Origin: Thermovenabulum sp049723235
Lineage (GTDB): Bacteria; Bacillota; Thermosediminibacteria; Thermosediminibacterales; Thermosediminibacteraceae
Assembly (NCBI RefSeq): GCF_049723235.1
Contig: NZ_JBNARB010000006.1
Span: 1 to 64,000, forward strand
DNA length: 64,000 bases
Reading direction: 5' to 3'
A program made the position numbers and the translations under genes. The notes beneath the pieces are model-generated. The model worked only from the letters and a program-made list of their open reading frames with translations, had not been told where the DNA came from and made no database searches. This document shows positions 23,702 to 32,409 of this stretch, piece after piece; within the stretch, counting starts at the first letter, position 1, and every line of letters starts with the position of its first letter.

Positions 23702-24514
23702 TTATACCGCAATATTATCCAATCTCTCCATACGAATTTTATCGGCTATCATTGCTATAAACTCCGAATTAGTTGGTTTGCCTTTATCCTTAGGAATAGT
23801 ATATCCAAAAAGATTGTTAATAGTTTCTATGCAACCTCTGTTCCATGCCACCTCAATAGCATGTCTTATAGCTCTTTCCACCCTGCTGGGGGTAGTATTA
23901 TATTTTTTGGCAATCGTTGGATAAAGTATTTTCGTTACCGCTCCTAAGAGCTCAATATTGTTCACCACCATTGCAATAGCATCTCTTAAATAAAAATATC
24001 CTTTTATATGAGCCGGGATCCCTATTTCATGTATTATATTTGTTATTTCCATTTCTAAATTTACCGAGGAATCTTTTTCGTCATTTTTATCTATATCTCC
24101 ATCCCGATAAATAGAAGGGGGGATAAATCTATTTCCCTCCAATACCACTTCCCTTATCCTTTCTGCCAGAACGCTAAAATCAAAGGGCTTAACAATGTAA
24201 TAATCGGCTCCAATTGTCAAGGCTTTTTGTGTAAATCTATCTTGTCCCACCGCTGAAAGTACAATTACTTTTGGCTTTATACTCTGGTTGATTAGCCTTT
24301 CTACTACTGCAATACCGTCCAAATTTGGCATAATAATATCTAAAATTAAAACATCCGGATTTAATTCCCTCACTTTTTCGATTGTGGAATATCCGTCATA
24401 GGCTACACCAACCACTTCAATGTCTTTTTCCTCTTTTAAAAATGTCTGCAAAAGTTCGCAAAATTCTTTGTTATCATCTGCGATTAGAACCCTGATTTTA
24501 TTATTTCCCCCCAA
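23702..24514 (-). CDS. spo0A: Sporulation master response regulator Spo0A
   Basis: DNA-binding response regulator that starts sporulation when phosphorylated. The 270 residues comprise a receiver domain (acidic pocket D13/D14, phospho-acceptor in LILDIIMPNLDG at about 59, Lys in IVKPFDF) and a C-terminal DNA-binding domain with the recognition helix SRVERAIRHAIEVAWNRG near 218-235. I start at TTG (24514), seven bases after GGGAGG; the longer open frame to 24574 would add 20 unlikely residues and would include the promoter. It follows spoIVB, the normal order. Confidence 0.96.
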   Translation of the reverse strand: MGGNNKIRVLIADDNKEFCELLQTFLKEEKDIEVVGVAYDGYSTIEKVRELNPDVLILDIIMPNLDGIAVVERLINQSIKPKVIVLSAVGQDRFTQKALTIGADYYIVKPFDFSVLAERIREVVLEGNRFIPPSIYRDGDIDKNDEKDSSVNLEMEITNIIHEIGIPAHIKGYFYLRDAIAMVVNNIELLGAVTKILYPTIAKKYNTTPSRVERAIRHAIEVAWNRGCIETINNLFGYTIPKDKGKPTNSEFIAMIADKIRMERLDNIAV

Positions 24515-24565
24515 ATTAAACCCTCCCCCGATAATGATTGATGAAATTTTAATACAATATTTTAT

Positions 24566-24592
24566 ATTCGACAAATATTGGAAAATACCTGC
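24566..24592 (-). promoter_or_regulatory. Sigma-H promoter and Spo0A box of spo0A
   Basis: GCAGGTATT (24592-24584), 11 bases, then GTCGAAT (24572-24566) matches the sigma-H form. TGTCGAA (24573-24567), a consensus Spo0A box, overlaps the -10, suggesting autoregulation as in Bacillus. It lies 52 bases before the chosen TTG start. Confidence 0.65.
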
Positions 24593-24619
24593 TAAATTTA
24601 CAAAAATATCTAATATTTT

Positions 24620-25909
24620 TTATGGAATATTTTCATTAATTTTGACAATTTCTTTTAACATCCATTCTGCAAAGACACCATACCCTTTAGTAGGGTCATT
24701 AACGAATACGTGAGTAATCGCACCCACCAAGAAGCCATCCTGAATAATTGGACTACCGCTCATGCCCTGAACTATACCACCAGTTCTACTTAAAAGCCTT
24801 GGATCTGTAATTTTTATTACCATACTTTTCGGAGAAGGAGCCTCCTGTCTATAGACCCTTAATATTTCCACTTCATATCGTTCTATCCTTTCACCTTCAA
24901 CTACCGTAAGAATTTCTGCTTTGCCCGGATGTACATAGCTGCTTGGTGCCACAGGTATTTGTCCGTAATAGGGATTTTCCAGTGGCTCATATATCTGTCC
25001 GAAAATGCCAAAATTATTATTCTCCAGAATATTCCCTATAACTTCCTCTTCCTTGACAAAAACTCCACGTTTTTCACCGGGTATATTTTTCTTTGCAGGG
25101 AGTATAGAGGTAATTTTTGCTCGTATTATCTCACCGTTACCAATTTCAATTATTTTACCCGTATCCGAATCAGATATTATATGCCCTAAGGCGGCGTAAA
25201 TCCTTGTTGCAGGATGATAAAAAGTAAGTGTACCTACCCCCGCCGTAATGTCCCTTACCCAAAGGCCTAATTGATATATCCCGGCTCGATTTTTCATTGC
25301 TTTTACATTTACATCAAAAATGGCTCCATTTCTTTTTATGGTTAAGGTTATAATCTTATCATCATCATTATTAATAATTGTAGATAGATCCTCTGCTGTG
25401 TAAACATAAATTCCATTTGCTTTTAATATTGTATCTCCCATTTCAATTCCCGCTTCTTTTGCAGGGATATAAGTTTTGCCCTTTTCATCAGAAATTGGTC
25501 CGGTCCCCACTACAATAACTCCATTAGGCTTTAATTTTACACCTATGGAATGGCCTCCGGGAACTACTTCGATCTGGGGAATTACTTCAACCCTGGTTTT
25601 TTTTACGGGAATTACCCCGAATAGCCTCCATTCCAAATTATAGCTTCCGAGTTTTGCTGATTGTATTGTTACCGGGTTTCTTAAATTTATTTTTACAAAA
25701 TCCTGTACTTTTTCTCCATTTATCAGTAAATTATTACCATTTTCACACAATATTTCAAAAGTAAAAGGAACCTTAATACTGATTTTTTGTTCCTTTCCTT
25801 CAATCAAGCTTAACCTTTCCGGCAGGGAAATAGTATTTGTTAAAAAATAGAATAATATTATTAAAACCGATAGGGTTAATCCTATTATTTGCCGCTTTTT
25901 CCATTTCAT
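24620..25909 (-). CDS. spoIVB: Stage IV sporulation protein B, SpoIVB peptidase
   Basis: Forespore serine protease (S55) secreted to the intermembrane space, where it signals activation of pro-sigma-K. The 429 residues have an N-terminal membrane anchor (about 8-27), a beta region, a PDZ domain (about 120-210, with GIEMGDTILKANG near 156), catalytic His in LGHIISDSDTG near 243, and the catalytic Ser in VQGMSGSPIIQDG near 390. Family length is about 425. It lies just before spo0A. Confidence 0.96.
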   Translation of the reverse strand: MKWKKRQIIGLTLSVLIILFYFLTNTISLPERLSLIEGKEQKISIKVPFTFEILCENGNNLLINGEKVQDFVKINLRNPVTIQSAKLGSYNLEWRLFGVIPVKKTRVEVIPQIEVVPGGHSIGVKLKPNGVIVVGTGPISDEKGKTYIPAKEAGIEMGDTILKANGIYVYTAEDLSTIINNDDDKIITLTIKRNGAIFDVNVKAMKNRAGIYQLGLWVRDITAGVGTLTFYHPATRIYAALGHIISDSDTGKIIEIGNGEIIRAKITSILPAKKNIPGEKRGVFVKEEEVIGNILENNNFGIFGQIYEPLENPYYGQIPVAPSSYVHPGKAEILTVVEGERIERYEVEILRVYRQEAPSPKSMVIKITDPRLLSRTGGIVQGMSGSPIIQDGFLVGAITHVFVNDPTKGYGVFAEWMLKEIVKINENIP

Positions 25910-25944
25910 ATTTTCACTCCTTTAAAAAAGGTTAACCTGATTTT

Positions 25945-25973
25945 TAAGATTTCCTTTAACAGTTTTTTTATAC
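25945..25973 (-). promoter_or_regulatory. Sigma-F/G-like promoter of spoIVB
   Basis: GTATA (25973-25969), 14 bases, then GGAAATCTTA (25954-25945) resembles the sigma-F -35/-10 pair, and the spacing to the downstream A/T also suits sigma-G. The recN terminator upstream insulates it. Confidence 0.45.
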
Positions 25974-25995
25974 AGACAATTTTTAAATGATTTGC

Positions 25996-26039
25996 TAAAA
26001 ATAAAAACGCCTTTAAGGAAGTTAATCCCTAAAGGCGTT
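25996..26039 (-). terminator. Intrinsic terminator after recN
   Basis: A 10-bp perfect stem (AACGCCTTTA with TAAAGGCGTT, loop of 14) followed by TTTATTTTTAG in the minus direction. It ends the argR-recN group and separates it from spoIVB. Confidence 0.85.
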
Positions 26040-26069
26040 TATAAATAATGAATTTTTTATTTTATGAAA

Positions 26070-27797
26070 TTATTTTGACTCTTTAAATCTTTGTGCCATA
26101 GTCAGCATTTCTCTTGCATATTGTATTGTATTAGAAGTAATTTCCGTGCCGCCTAACATTCTTGCGACTTCTTCTACCCTTTTTTCAAAAGTTAATTCTT
26201 CCACAACGGTTATTGTTTTATTATCTTTCACTATTTTTTTGATTTGAAAGTGCGCATCACCAAGACAAGCAATTTGCGGAGAATGAGTAACACATAATAC
26301 CTGGCGGTTTTTCGCTACTTTGTATAACTTTTCCCCTACAGTCTGAGCAGTTCTCCCTCCAATTCCGGTATCAATTTCATCAAAAATTAAACAAGGAATT
26401 TTATCTACATCCGCTATAATATTTTTTATTGCAAGCATTATCCGCGAAGATTCCCCGCCTGATGCAATTTTATTTAAAGGTTTTAATGGCTCTCCTGTGT
26501 TGGTAGAGATTAAAAATTCCACAAAATCAAATCCATCTTCTCCATATGCTATTTTCTGCCCTTGAAAGTTAATTCCCTCCATATCATCTTTAAATTTAAA
26601 ATCTACCGAAAATTGAACTCCTTTCATCGCTAATTCCTCAAGTTCTTTCAATATCTTTTTTTCTAATTTTTCAGCTATTTCTTTTCTCAAATTATGTAAT
26701 TTAATGGCATTATACATGTAGCTTTCCATCAAACTCCGGTATTCACCATTTTTAATTTCGATTTTTTCATCCAGGTTTAAAATGTCTTCAAGTTTTTTAT
26801 TTATTTCATCTTTATACTTTATCAATTCATTCAAAGACATACCGTATTTCTTTTTCAGTCTTTCGAGAAAGGATAATCTATCAAAAACCCTGTCCAATCT
26901 TTCTGGATTAAAATCAACCCTATTTATAAATTTCCGCAAATCATTGGCAGCTTCTTGAAGGGAATAATAGGACTCTTTAATTGTGTTCAAAGTGCGATCT
27001 ATATCTTTAAAATAAATAGATATCCCTTCAAGGGCATCAATGATTTTGTCCAGGAGCTCCAGTACAGGAAGGGAATCGTTTCCTTCGTACAGTAAGCTTT
27101 CAGCCAAAATAAGGGATTTCATTATTTTCTCAGAATTTACAAGAATTTCTCTTTCTTCTTCTAAAATTTTATCCTCTTCAGGAGAAAGAAATGCATTTTC
27201 CAGTTCCTCTTTTTCAAAGGATAATCTATCTCTTAATTTTTCCGCTTCACTTTTTTCTTTTAAAAGTGTTTTAATTTCTCTATTTATTTCTTTCATTTTC
27301 TCAAAAATAATTTTTAATTCTTTTTTTAGGGTTTCAACCTTTTTTTCCCCTAATTCATCCAGTATTTTCAAATGGTACTCACTGTCAAAAAGAAGTTGAT
27401 AGGTTTGATGCTGGGCAAAGATATCAACCATATATCTTCCTATATTTTTCAAAGCAGAGAGAGGTACCAATTTGCCGTTTATTCTGCAAAAATTTTTCCC
27501 TTGAAGGGTTATTTCTCTTGTGATAATTAAAGTTTCCTCTTCATCAATACCGTATTCCCTGATTATATTTTTTGCTTCTTCACTTTTTACATCAAAAACA
27601 GCTTCAATATAAGCATTTTCAGCTCCGGTTCTTATTAATTCCGTGCTGGCTCTATCTCCTAAAATCAATCCTATGGAATCTATTAAGATAGATTTTCCAG
27701 CACCCGTTTCACCGGTTAAAACATTTAACCCCGGCTTAAAATCGATGGATATATCTTCTATCAGAGCCAAATTTTTAACATTTAACTTAAGGAGCAT
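26070..27797 (-). CDS. recN: DNA repair protein RecN
   Basis: SMC-like ATPase that acts early at double-strand breaks. The 575 residues have Walker A GETGAGKSILID near 30-41, a long coiled coil region (about 160-400) rich in Glu and Lys, and the signature LASGGESSRIMLAIK near 445 with Walker B LIFDEIDTGIGG near 475. It is 24 bases after argR. Confidence 0.97.
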   Translation of the reverse strand: MLLKLNVKNLALIEDISIDFKPGLNVLTGETGAGKSILIDSIGLILGDRASTELIRTGAENAYIEAVFDVKSEEAKNIIREYGIDEEETLIITREITLQGKNFCRINGKLVPLSALKNIGRYMVDIFAQHQTYQLLFDSEYHLKILDELGEKKVETLKKELKIIFEKMKEINREIKTLLKEKSEAEKLRDRLSFEKEELENAFLSPEEDKILEEEREILVNSEKIMKSLILAESLLYEGNDSLPVLELLDKIIDALEGISIYFKDIDRTLNTIKESYYSLQEAANDLRKFINRVDFNPERLDRVFDRLSFLERLKKKYGMSLNELIKYKDEINKKLEDILNLDEKIEIKNGEYRSLMESYMYNAIKLHNLRKEIAEKLEKKILKELEELAMKGVQFSVDFKFKDDMEGINFQGQKIAYGEDGFDFVEFLISTNTGEPLKPLNKIASGGESSRIMLAIKNIIADVDKIPCLIFDEIDTGIGGRTAQTVGEKLYKVAKNRQVLCVTHSPQIACLGDAHFQIKKIVKDNKTITVVEELTFEKRVEEVARMLGGTEITSNTIQYAREMLTMAQRFKESK

Positions 27798-27821
27798 TTA
27801 TTAACCCCCTTTTAGCTATGG

Positions 27822-28265
27822 CTATTTTATAATGTTTTTAATTCTCTCCACCACATCCTTTACCTTTTCTTTAGACCTTACAACCGCCAGTATTGTATCA
27901 TCACCCGCTATAGTCCCAAGTATTTCTTCAAATTTAATATTATCTATTGCAAAAGCGGCAGCCTGAGCCGCACCGGATAACGTTTTTATTACAATTAGAT
28001 TTTCTGCATAATCTATGGATAATATGGAATCTTTAAACATCCTTAAATGTTTTTCCGAAGGAGTAATAATGCTCTCCGGTTCGTCATAACAGTATTTACC
28101 ATTTTTCAGTACTTTTATCAGTCTTAATTCCTTAATATCCCTCGATACCGTAGCCTGAGTAACGCTGAAACCACTTTTCTTTAATTCTTCCGCCAGCTCT
28201 TCCTGGGTTTCTATAGGCTTTTCTTTGATTATTTCCCTAATTTTCATCTGCCTTTTTGATTTCAC
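27822..28265 (-). CDS. argR: Arginine repressor ArgR/AhrC
   Basis: Hexameric arginine-dependent repressor. The 147 residues have an N-terminal winged helix (about 8-70, TQEELAEELKKSGFSVTQAT, then VSRDIKELRLIKV) and a C-terminal arginine-binding domain with GTIAGDDTILAVVRS near 118-132. It starts at GTG after AAAGGAGG. It lies in the nadK-argR-recN order normal in Firmicutes. Confidence 0.97.
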   Translation of the reverse strand: MKSKRQMKIREIIKEKPIETQEELAEELKKSGFSVTQATVSRDIKELRLIKVLKNGKYCYDEPESIITPSEKHLRMFKDSILSIDYAENLIVIKTLSGAAQAAAFAIDNIKFEEILGTIAGDDTILAVVRSKEKVKDVVERIKNIIK

Positions 28266-28283
28266 AATATCCAGTAACCTCCT

Positions 28284-29132
28284 TTAATAACTTTTCCCGT
28301 TGGGTTCTTTTAGTTTCATTCTTAGAAGATCAAAGAAACTTCTGTTTTTAATTCTAATCAAATTTGTATAATATTCAGATTTTTTTATTATTACTTCATC
28401 AAAAGGCATTAATTTAAAACCCTCTTGCCCATCTATTGTCAGCATAATTTCCTGGTGTTCTGCAAAAACCTGCACTTTTATTATATCATCTTTTGATACA
28501 ACAATCGAACGATTTTGAAGAGTATGAGGACATATTGGAGTTAAAATTAAAAGCTCCATATTTGGACTGACTATAGGGCCACCAGCCGATAAAGAATAAG
28601 CCGTAGACCCCGTAGGTGTAGATATAATAAGCCCATCCGCAGGATATGTATCTATATAGGAATTATTGGATGTAGCTTTTATCCGTATTAACCGTGCAAA
28701 AGGCCCCTTTGTAATAACCACATCATTTAGAGCAAGGAAGCTACTTAGTACTTTATCCCCTCTTTTTACAAAAGCTTCAATCATCATACGTTTATCCAAA
28801 AAAAATTTTCCAGTTTTAAAGAACTCCAGATCCCTGAAAAGGTCCTTTAGTTCTATTTCTGTTAAAAAACCAACATGTCCTACGTTAATTCCTAAAATGG
28901 GTATATTTAATGGTGCAAGTTTTCTTGCAACGCTAAGTAATGTACCGTCTCCGCCCAAGCATATGGCAAATTCCACCGAATTCATTAAATCCAATTCTAT
29001 ATCCTTTAATTCTTCTACTGCAAACCTATTTTTTACCTTAAAATCCTTTTTCTCCAACCAATCGATTAAACTCTCAGAAATTTCTACCGCTTTTGGCTTA
29101 GAGGTATTGATGAAAAGGCTTAAATGCTTCAT
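28284..29132 (-). CDS. nadK: NAD kinase
   Basis: Phosphorylates NAD to NADP with ATP or polyphosphate. The 282-residue protein shows CLGGDGTLLSVARKL near 57-71, NVGHVGFLTEIE, NDVVITKGPFAR near 135 and TPTGSTAYSLSAGGPIV near 174-190, all NAD kinase motifs. Start with AGAGGTG, three bases after tlyA. Confidence 0.97.
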   Translation of the reverse strand: MKHLSLFINTSKPKAVEISESLIDWLEKKDFKVKNRFAVEELKDIELDLMNSVEFAICLGGDGTLLSVARKLAPLNIPILGINVGHVGFLTEIELKDLFRDLEFFKTGKFFLDKRMMIEAFVKRGDKVLSSFLALNDVVITKGPFARLIRIKATSNNSYIDTYPADGLIISTPTGSTAYSLSAGGPIVSPNMELLILTPICPHTLQNRSIVVSKDDIIKVQVFAEHQEIMLTIDGQEGFKLMPFDEVIIKKSEYYTNLIRIKNRSFFDLLRMKLKEPNGKSY

Positions 29133-29136
29133 ATGC

Positions 29137-29934
29137 TCACCTCTTAAAACTGTTATGGGCTTCCTTTACAACGTTTTCAATATCTATTAATCCGGATAAT
29201 TTATAGGTTTTATACCATGCCAAAAACTCTATATTTCCTTCCGGTCCCTGAATCGGTGAGAAAGTAAGTCCATGGCAGTAAAAACCTATTTTTTCACCTT
29301 CTAAAAGTACATTCCTTATGGCTTTTTCATGTAACCTCATATCCCTTACGACACCGTGTTTCCCCACTTCATTCTTGCCTACTTCGAATTGCGGTTTAAT
29401 TAATGTTATCAGATCCCCTTCTTCTTTAAGAAGTTTTTTAAAAGGTTCAAAGACAAGCTTTAATGAAATGAAAGATAAATCGGCTGTAATTATATCTACC
29501 AGTTCGCCTATATCCTCAAAGGTTAAGTAACGAACATTTTTCCTTTCAATATTTACAACCCTATCATCATTTCGCAATGTATAGTCTAACTGTCCGTAAC
29601 CCACGTCAACCGCATATACTTTTTTAGCACCTTCTTTTAATAGACAATCGGTAAAGCCACCCGTTGAAGCTCCTGCATCGATTGCAATTTTCCCTTCTAC
29701 CTTAATATTAAAATAATCCAGGGCTTTTTTTAATTTTAGCCCTCCTCTGCTGACATATGGAATGGACCTTTCTTTTATAAAAATTTCCGCATCTTCCTTT
29801 ACAAAAGTACCGGCTTTATCCACCTTTTTACCGTTAACAAAAACATTTCCGGCCATTATTTCCGCTTTTGCCCTCTCTCTGCTATCGAAAAAACCTTTTT
29901 TCAAAAGCAATAAATCCAACCTTTCCTTGGGCAC
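29137..29934 (-). CDS. tlyA: TlyA family rRNA 2-prime-O-methyltransferase
   Basis: The 265 residues have an S4 RNA-binding domain at the N-terminus (RLDLLLLKKGFFDSRERAK) and a FtsJ-like methyltransferase domain with IDAGASTGGFTDCLL near 84-98 (SAM site). Members methylate 16S and/or 23S rRNA and were once called hemolysins. It starts at GTG 13 bases after oapA. In related genomes dxs often lies between oapA and tlyA, but here it does not. Confidence 0.95.
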   Translation of the reverse strand: MPKERLDLLLLKKGFFDSRERAKAEIMAGNVFVNGKKVDKAGTFVKEDAEIFIKERSIPYVSRGGLKLKKALDYFNIKVEGKIAIDAGASTGGFTDCLLKEGAKKVYAVDVGYGQLDYTLRNDDRVVNIERKNVRYLTFEDIGELVDIITADLSFISLKLVFEPFKKLLKEEGDLITLIKPQFEVGKNEVGKHGVVRDMRLHEKAIRNVLLEGEKIGFYCHGLTFSPIQGPEGNIEFLAWYKTYKLSGLIDIENVVKEAHNSFKR

Positions 29935-29947
29935 GGCATTCTCTCCT

Positions 29948-30580
29948 TTAACCCTTTTTTCTTGTACTACTTTTTGTTTTAGGAATTATATCTATCCCAA
30001 ATTTTTCGTTCAACAGGCAGGCAATATATGCAACTTTATAAACTATTTCCTTTGAATTATTTATGGCAAAGGTCTTCCCAAGCGCTTTACCTCCTACTGT
30101 AACCGTAGAGATAATACCCGAAATAATAATACTGGTTAAAGTTTCTTTTACCCCGCCTTTTGAAATAAAAATTTTTAAAACTATTGCTGCTCCAGCCGAA
30201 CCACTTATTATACCACATATATCTCCAATTACATCATTGCAAAAATTCGAAACCACATCGGCGTTTCTAATTAGTCTAACGCCTTCCCTTCCGCCTTTTA
30301 CTTTATCCGCAGCCATTGCGTGGAAAGGAGCTTCATCGGCGGATGTCACCGCAGTACCTATTATATCAAATAATATACCTATAAATATTATTCCTACTAA
30401 TATAATAAATGAAATTATTAGATTAACCCTTGACATCAATATTTCAGAGCCAAGGCTAAAAAAAACGGATAAACCAAAAGCGAGAATTATTACTTTTACT
30501 ATCCAGCTTGCCTTTGGTTTTCCGTTATCATTTTTCAATATCTTCGATTTACTTTTTTTAAATAGTTTTTCTTTTTTCAA
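29948..30580 (-). CDS. oapA: OLE RNA-associated membrane protein OapA
   Basis: A 210-residue membrane protein directly downstream of the OLE RNA. Four membrane segments are predicted, at about 24-50, 55-78, 120-145 and 152-180. The conserved-looking central loop TSADEAPFHAMAADKVKGG leads to SNFCNDVIGDICG, containing an acidic D-x3-D pair, a known hallmark of OapA. By family it brings OLE RNA to the cell membrane. The TTG start at 30580, seven bases after GAGGTG, is chosen; the frame stays open upstream for 56 codons but that part is inside the OLE RNA. Some annotations call this family a DUF21-like protein. Confidence 0.85.
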   Translation of the reverse strand: MKKEKLFKKSKSKILKNDNGKPKASWIVKVIILAFGLSVFFSLGSEILMSRVNLIISFIILVGIIFIGILFDIIGTAVTSADEAPFHAMAADKVKGGREGVRLIRNADVVSNFCNDVIGDICGIISGSAGAAIVLKIFISKGGVKETLTSIIISGIISTVTVGGKALGKTFAINNSKEIVYKVAYIACLLNEKFGIDIIPKTKSSTRKKG

Positions 30581-30599
30581 ACAAATGCACCTCATAGTA

Positions 30600-31177
30600 A
30601 TCCGTGGGGGCAGGAGGCAACGAAACGGGTAAATATTGCGGCTTAGGTCCAGTAGGTTTTCCCAAGAAGGCACCCGTCGTCGCCGCCCGGGCGGTTCCCC
30701 TTTAAGCCTTCTTCTGCTTTGTTGCCAGAAGCAGGACTGGATTGCCACTTAGTCCGCACTGTAATCCCCGCTCCGCTTCCCTCGTTTGGGAACAGTCTAG
30801 GAGTTTTCCTCACCGAAATCACGCTTCTCCTAGCCTCTTTTGCAGCATGGGTTTCAAAGTAAAAATACTTTTTCCACCCATACCACTCAAGGCAGGCTAC
30901 ACTGCACCCAACACTTAAGTATCGGATGCAGGTTAACCCCCCAAGCCGTAGCCTTTTCCTGACGATTAGACCACAAACTTGGGTCTCCACGGAAATAGGG
31001 TCGCAATCCCGCATGCCGTTGCAGGCCGCCCCATTTCCTTACTCCCTGCACCAGCCCCCGACTGGGCGTCGAAAGCCAGCACAAAGAACTTCATCGATGT
31101 GCCCTTGACGGATTTTTAGCCCCGTCTTCAGAGAAGCAGATTTCGACTAGAATACTGCGCCACCTGCCCTTGATGCG
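30600..31177 (-). ncRNA. ole: OLE RNA (ornate, large, extremophilic non-coding RNA)
   Basis: A GC-rich stretch of about 580 bases without a credible protein gene, in an AT-rich genome, between ispA and oapA. This is exactly the place of OLE RNA in other Firmicutes (ispA, OLE, oapA). It can fold into many hairpins: GACGG with CCGTC (31111-31107 and 31126-31122), a 7-bp CTAGGAG with CTCCTAG (30797-30833), GAAGGC with GCCTTC (30711-30666) around the perfect CCGCCCGGGCGG (30683-30694), and GGGT with ACCC around AAAGTATTTTTACTTT. The length is near the known 610 nt. OLE RNA forms a membrane-bound complex with OapA and OapB and affects tolerance to cold, short-chain alcohols and magnesium. The 3-prime end is uncertain. 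Confidence 0.88.
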
Positions 31178-31183
31178 AATTCA

Positions 31184-31213
31184 ATTATAGCATAAACATT
31201 ATACAGGTTACAA
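31184..31213 (-). promoter_or_regulatory. Promoter of OLE RNA
   Basis: TTGTAA (31213-31208), 18 bases, then an extended -10 TGCTATAAT (31192-31184) on the minus strand. A second weaker pair, TTGACT (31229-31224) and TATAAT (31203-31198), has a 20-base spacing. The predicted RNA start is near 31177. This gives OLE its own expression apart from the ispA operon. Confidence 0.6.
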
Positions 31214-31294
31214 ACGCGAAAATAGTCAAATTTAAACCTTTTTGAGCTACCAATCCCTTAATGATAAGTAATTTTCACTGAATAGTCGTTATGC

Positions 31295-32185
31295 TCAATG
31301 AGTCCTATTTATGAGAAAGTCAACCAACTTGATTAAAAACTCGTTGTTCTCCAAATCAAGCAAAAGGTTTTTTGCTTCCTGCGCCAAACCTCCTAAAATG
31401 TCTTTCGATTGCTTTAATCCATATACATTGATAAAGGTGTTTTTCTTATTCTTAATATCGCTTCCCACGGGCTTACCAATGGCTTTTTCATCGCCTTCCA
31501 CATCCAATATATCATCCGTAATTTGAAATATTAATCCTATTTTTTCGCCGAAATGTTCCATTCTTTCAAGTTCCCTTTCATCGGCACCTGCAAGCCTTGC
31601 ACCTGCCCAAAGACTAACTTTTATTAACTCCGCCGTCTTTTTATCATCCATAAAATAAAGTAGTTTTTCATCGATGACCTTTCCTTCATTTAAAATATCA
31701 ACTACCTGCCCCGAGACCATTCCTAATGGCCCACTTGCTTTGGAAATTCTTTCAATTACATCAAGAACCGCATTTGCATCAATACCTTTAATTTCTCTAT
31801 TCTTTGAAATTACTAAAAAAGCATGGGTAAGTAAAGCATCTCCCGCTAACAATGCGATAGCCTCGCCGAAAATTTTATGACAGGTAGGTTTACCTCTTCT
31901 TAAATCATCATCATCCATACAGGGTAAATCGTCATGTATTAACGAGTAGGTATGTATCATTTCTATACCGCAAGCCGTAGGAAGTACCATTTCCTTTGAA
32001 AGCCCAAAAATCTCCGCCGCTTTCATTACGAGGATGGGTCTTATTCTTTTTCCGCCTGCAAAAATGCTGTATCTCATTGCTTTAAAAATTTCCGAAGGAT
32101 ATAAATTTTCATCGGGAAGGTATTCATTCAAAGCTTTATCCACCAGTATTTTACATGCCTGCATTTCTCTAATTAGCTCTTCCAA
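31295..32185 (-). CDS. ispA: Farnesyl/geranyl diphosphate synthase (polyprenyl synthetase) IspA
   Basis: Head-to-tail prenyltransferase that makes farnesyl diphosphate from IPP and DMAPP. The 296 residues have the first aspartate motif in LIHDDLPCMDDDDLRRGKPT near 83-102 and the second in FQITDDILDVEGD near 230. It overlaps xseB by 13 bases. The product primes UppS in the other isoprenoid cluster of this window. Confidence 0.96.
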   Translation of the reverse strand: MEELIREMQACKILVDKALNEYLPDENLYPSEIFKAMRYSIFAGGKRIRPILVMKAAEIFGLSKEMVLPTACGIEMIHTYSLIHDDLPCMDDDDLRRGKPTCHKIFGEAIALLAGDALLTHAFLVISKNREIKGIDANAVLDVIERISKASGPLGMVSGQVVDILNEGKVIDEKLLYFMDDKKTAELIKVSLWAGARLAGADERELERMEHFGEKIGLIFQITDDILDVEGDEKAIGKPVGSDIKNKKNTFINVYGLKQSKDILGGLAQEAKNLLLDLENNEFLIKLVDFLINRTH

Positions 32186-32409
32186 CTTTCTGCACTTCCT
32201 TCTTCAAAGTCTGTCAATTTTATCTCCCCATTAATTTCCTTTGTTAAAATCTGTATCTTTCCCTCAGCTTCATCCAGTATTTTCATACATATTTTTGTAA
32301 GCCTTATCCCTTCTTCAAATAGGGTCAGTGATTCTTCTAAGGAAAGTGAACCTTCTTCTAACCTCTCGACTATTTTAGAAAGTTTGTCTATAGCTTCTTC
32401 GTATTTCAT
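32173..32409 (-). CDS. xseB: Exodeoxyribonuclease VII small subunit
   Basis: 78-residue XseB with the family pattern YEEAIDKLSKIVERLEEGSL and SLEESLTLFEEGIRL, a two-helix antiparallel coiled coil. Several copies bind each XseA. It overlaps the xseA stop by 4 bases and the ispA start by 13. Confidence 0.95.
   Translation of the reverse strand: MKYEEAIDKLSKIVERLEEGSLSLEESLTLFEEGIRLTKICMKILDEAEGKIQILTKEINGEIKLTDFEEGSAESWKS

Noticed and set aside
30581..30748. N-terminal extension of the OapA frame to an ATG at 30748
   Set aside because: The extra 56 residues are read from OLE RNA sequence and are rich in Arg and Pro; the TTG with GAGGTG at 30580 gives a normal OapA length.
30643..31108. Open frames of 60-123 codons on both strands between ispA and oapA
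   Set aside because: They lie in the structured OLE RNA, have no recognisable domain, skewed composition (Trp, Arg, Cys, Gly rich) unlike neighbours, and no ribosome binding site.
31198..31229. TTGACT and TATAAT as main OLE promoter
   Set aside because: The spacing is 20 bases, too long; the extended -10 at 31184-31192 is better placed.
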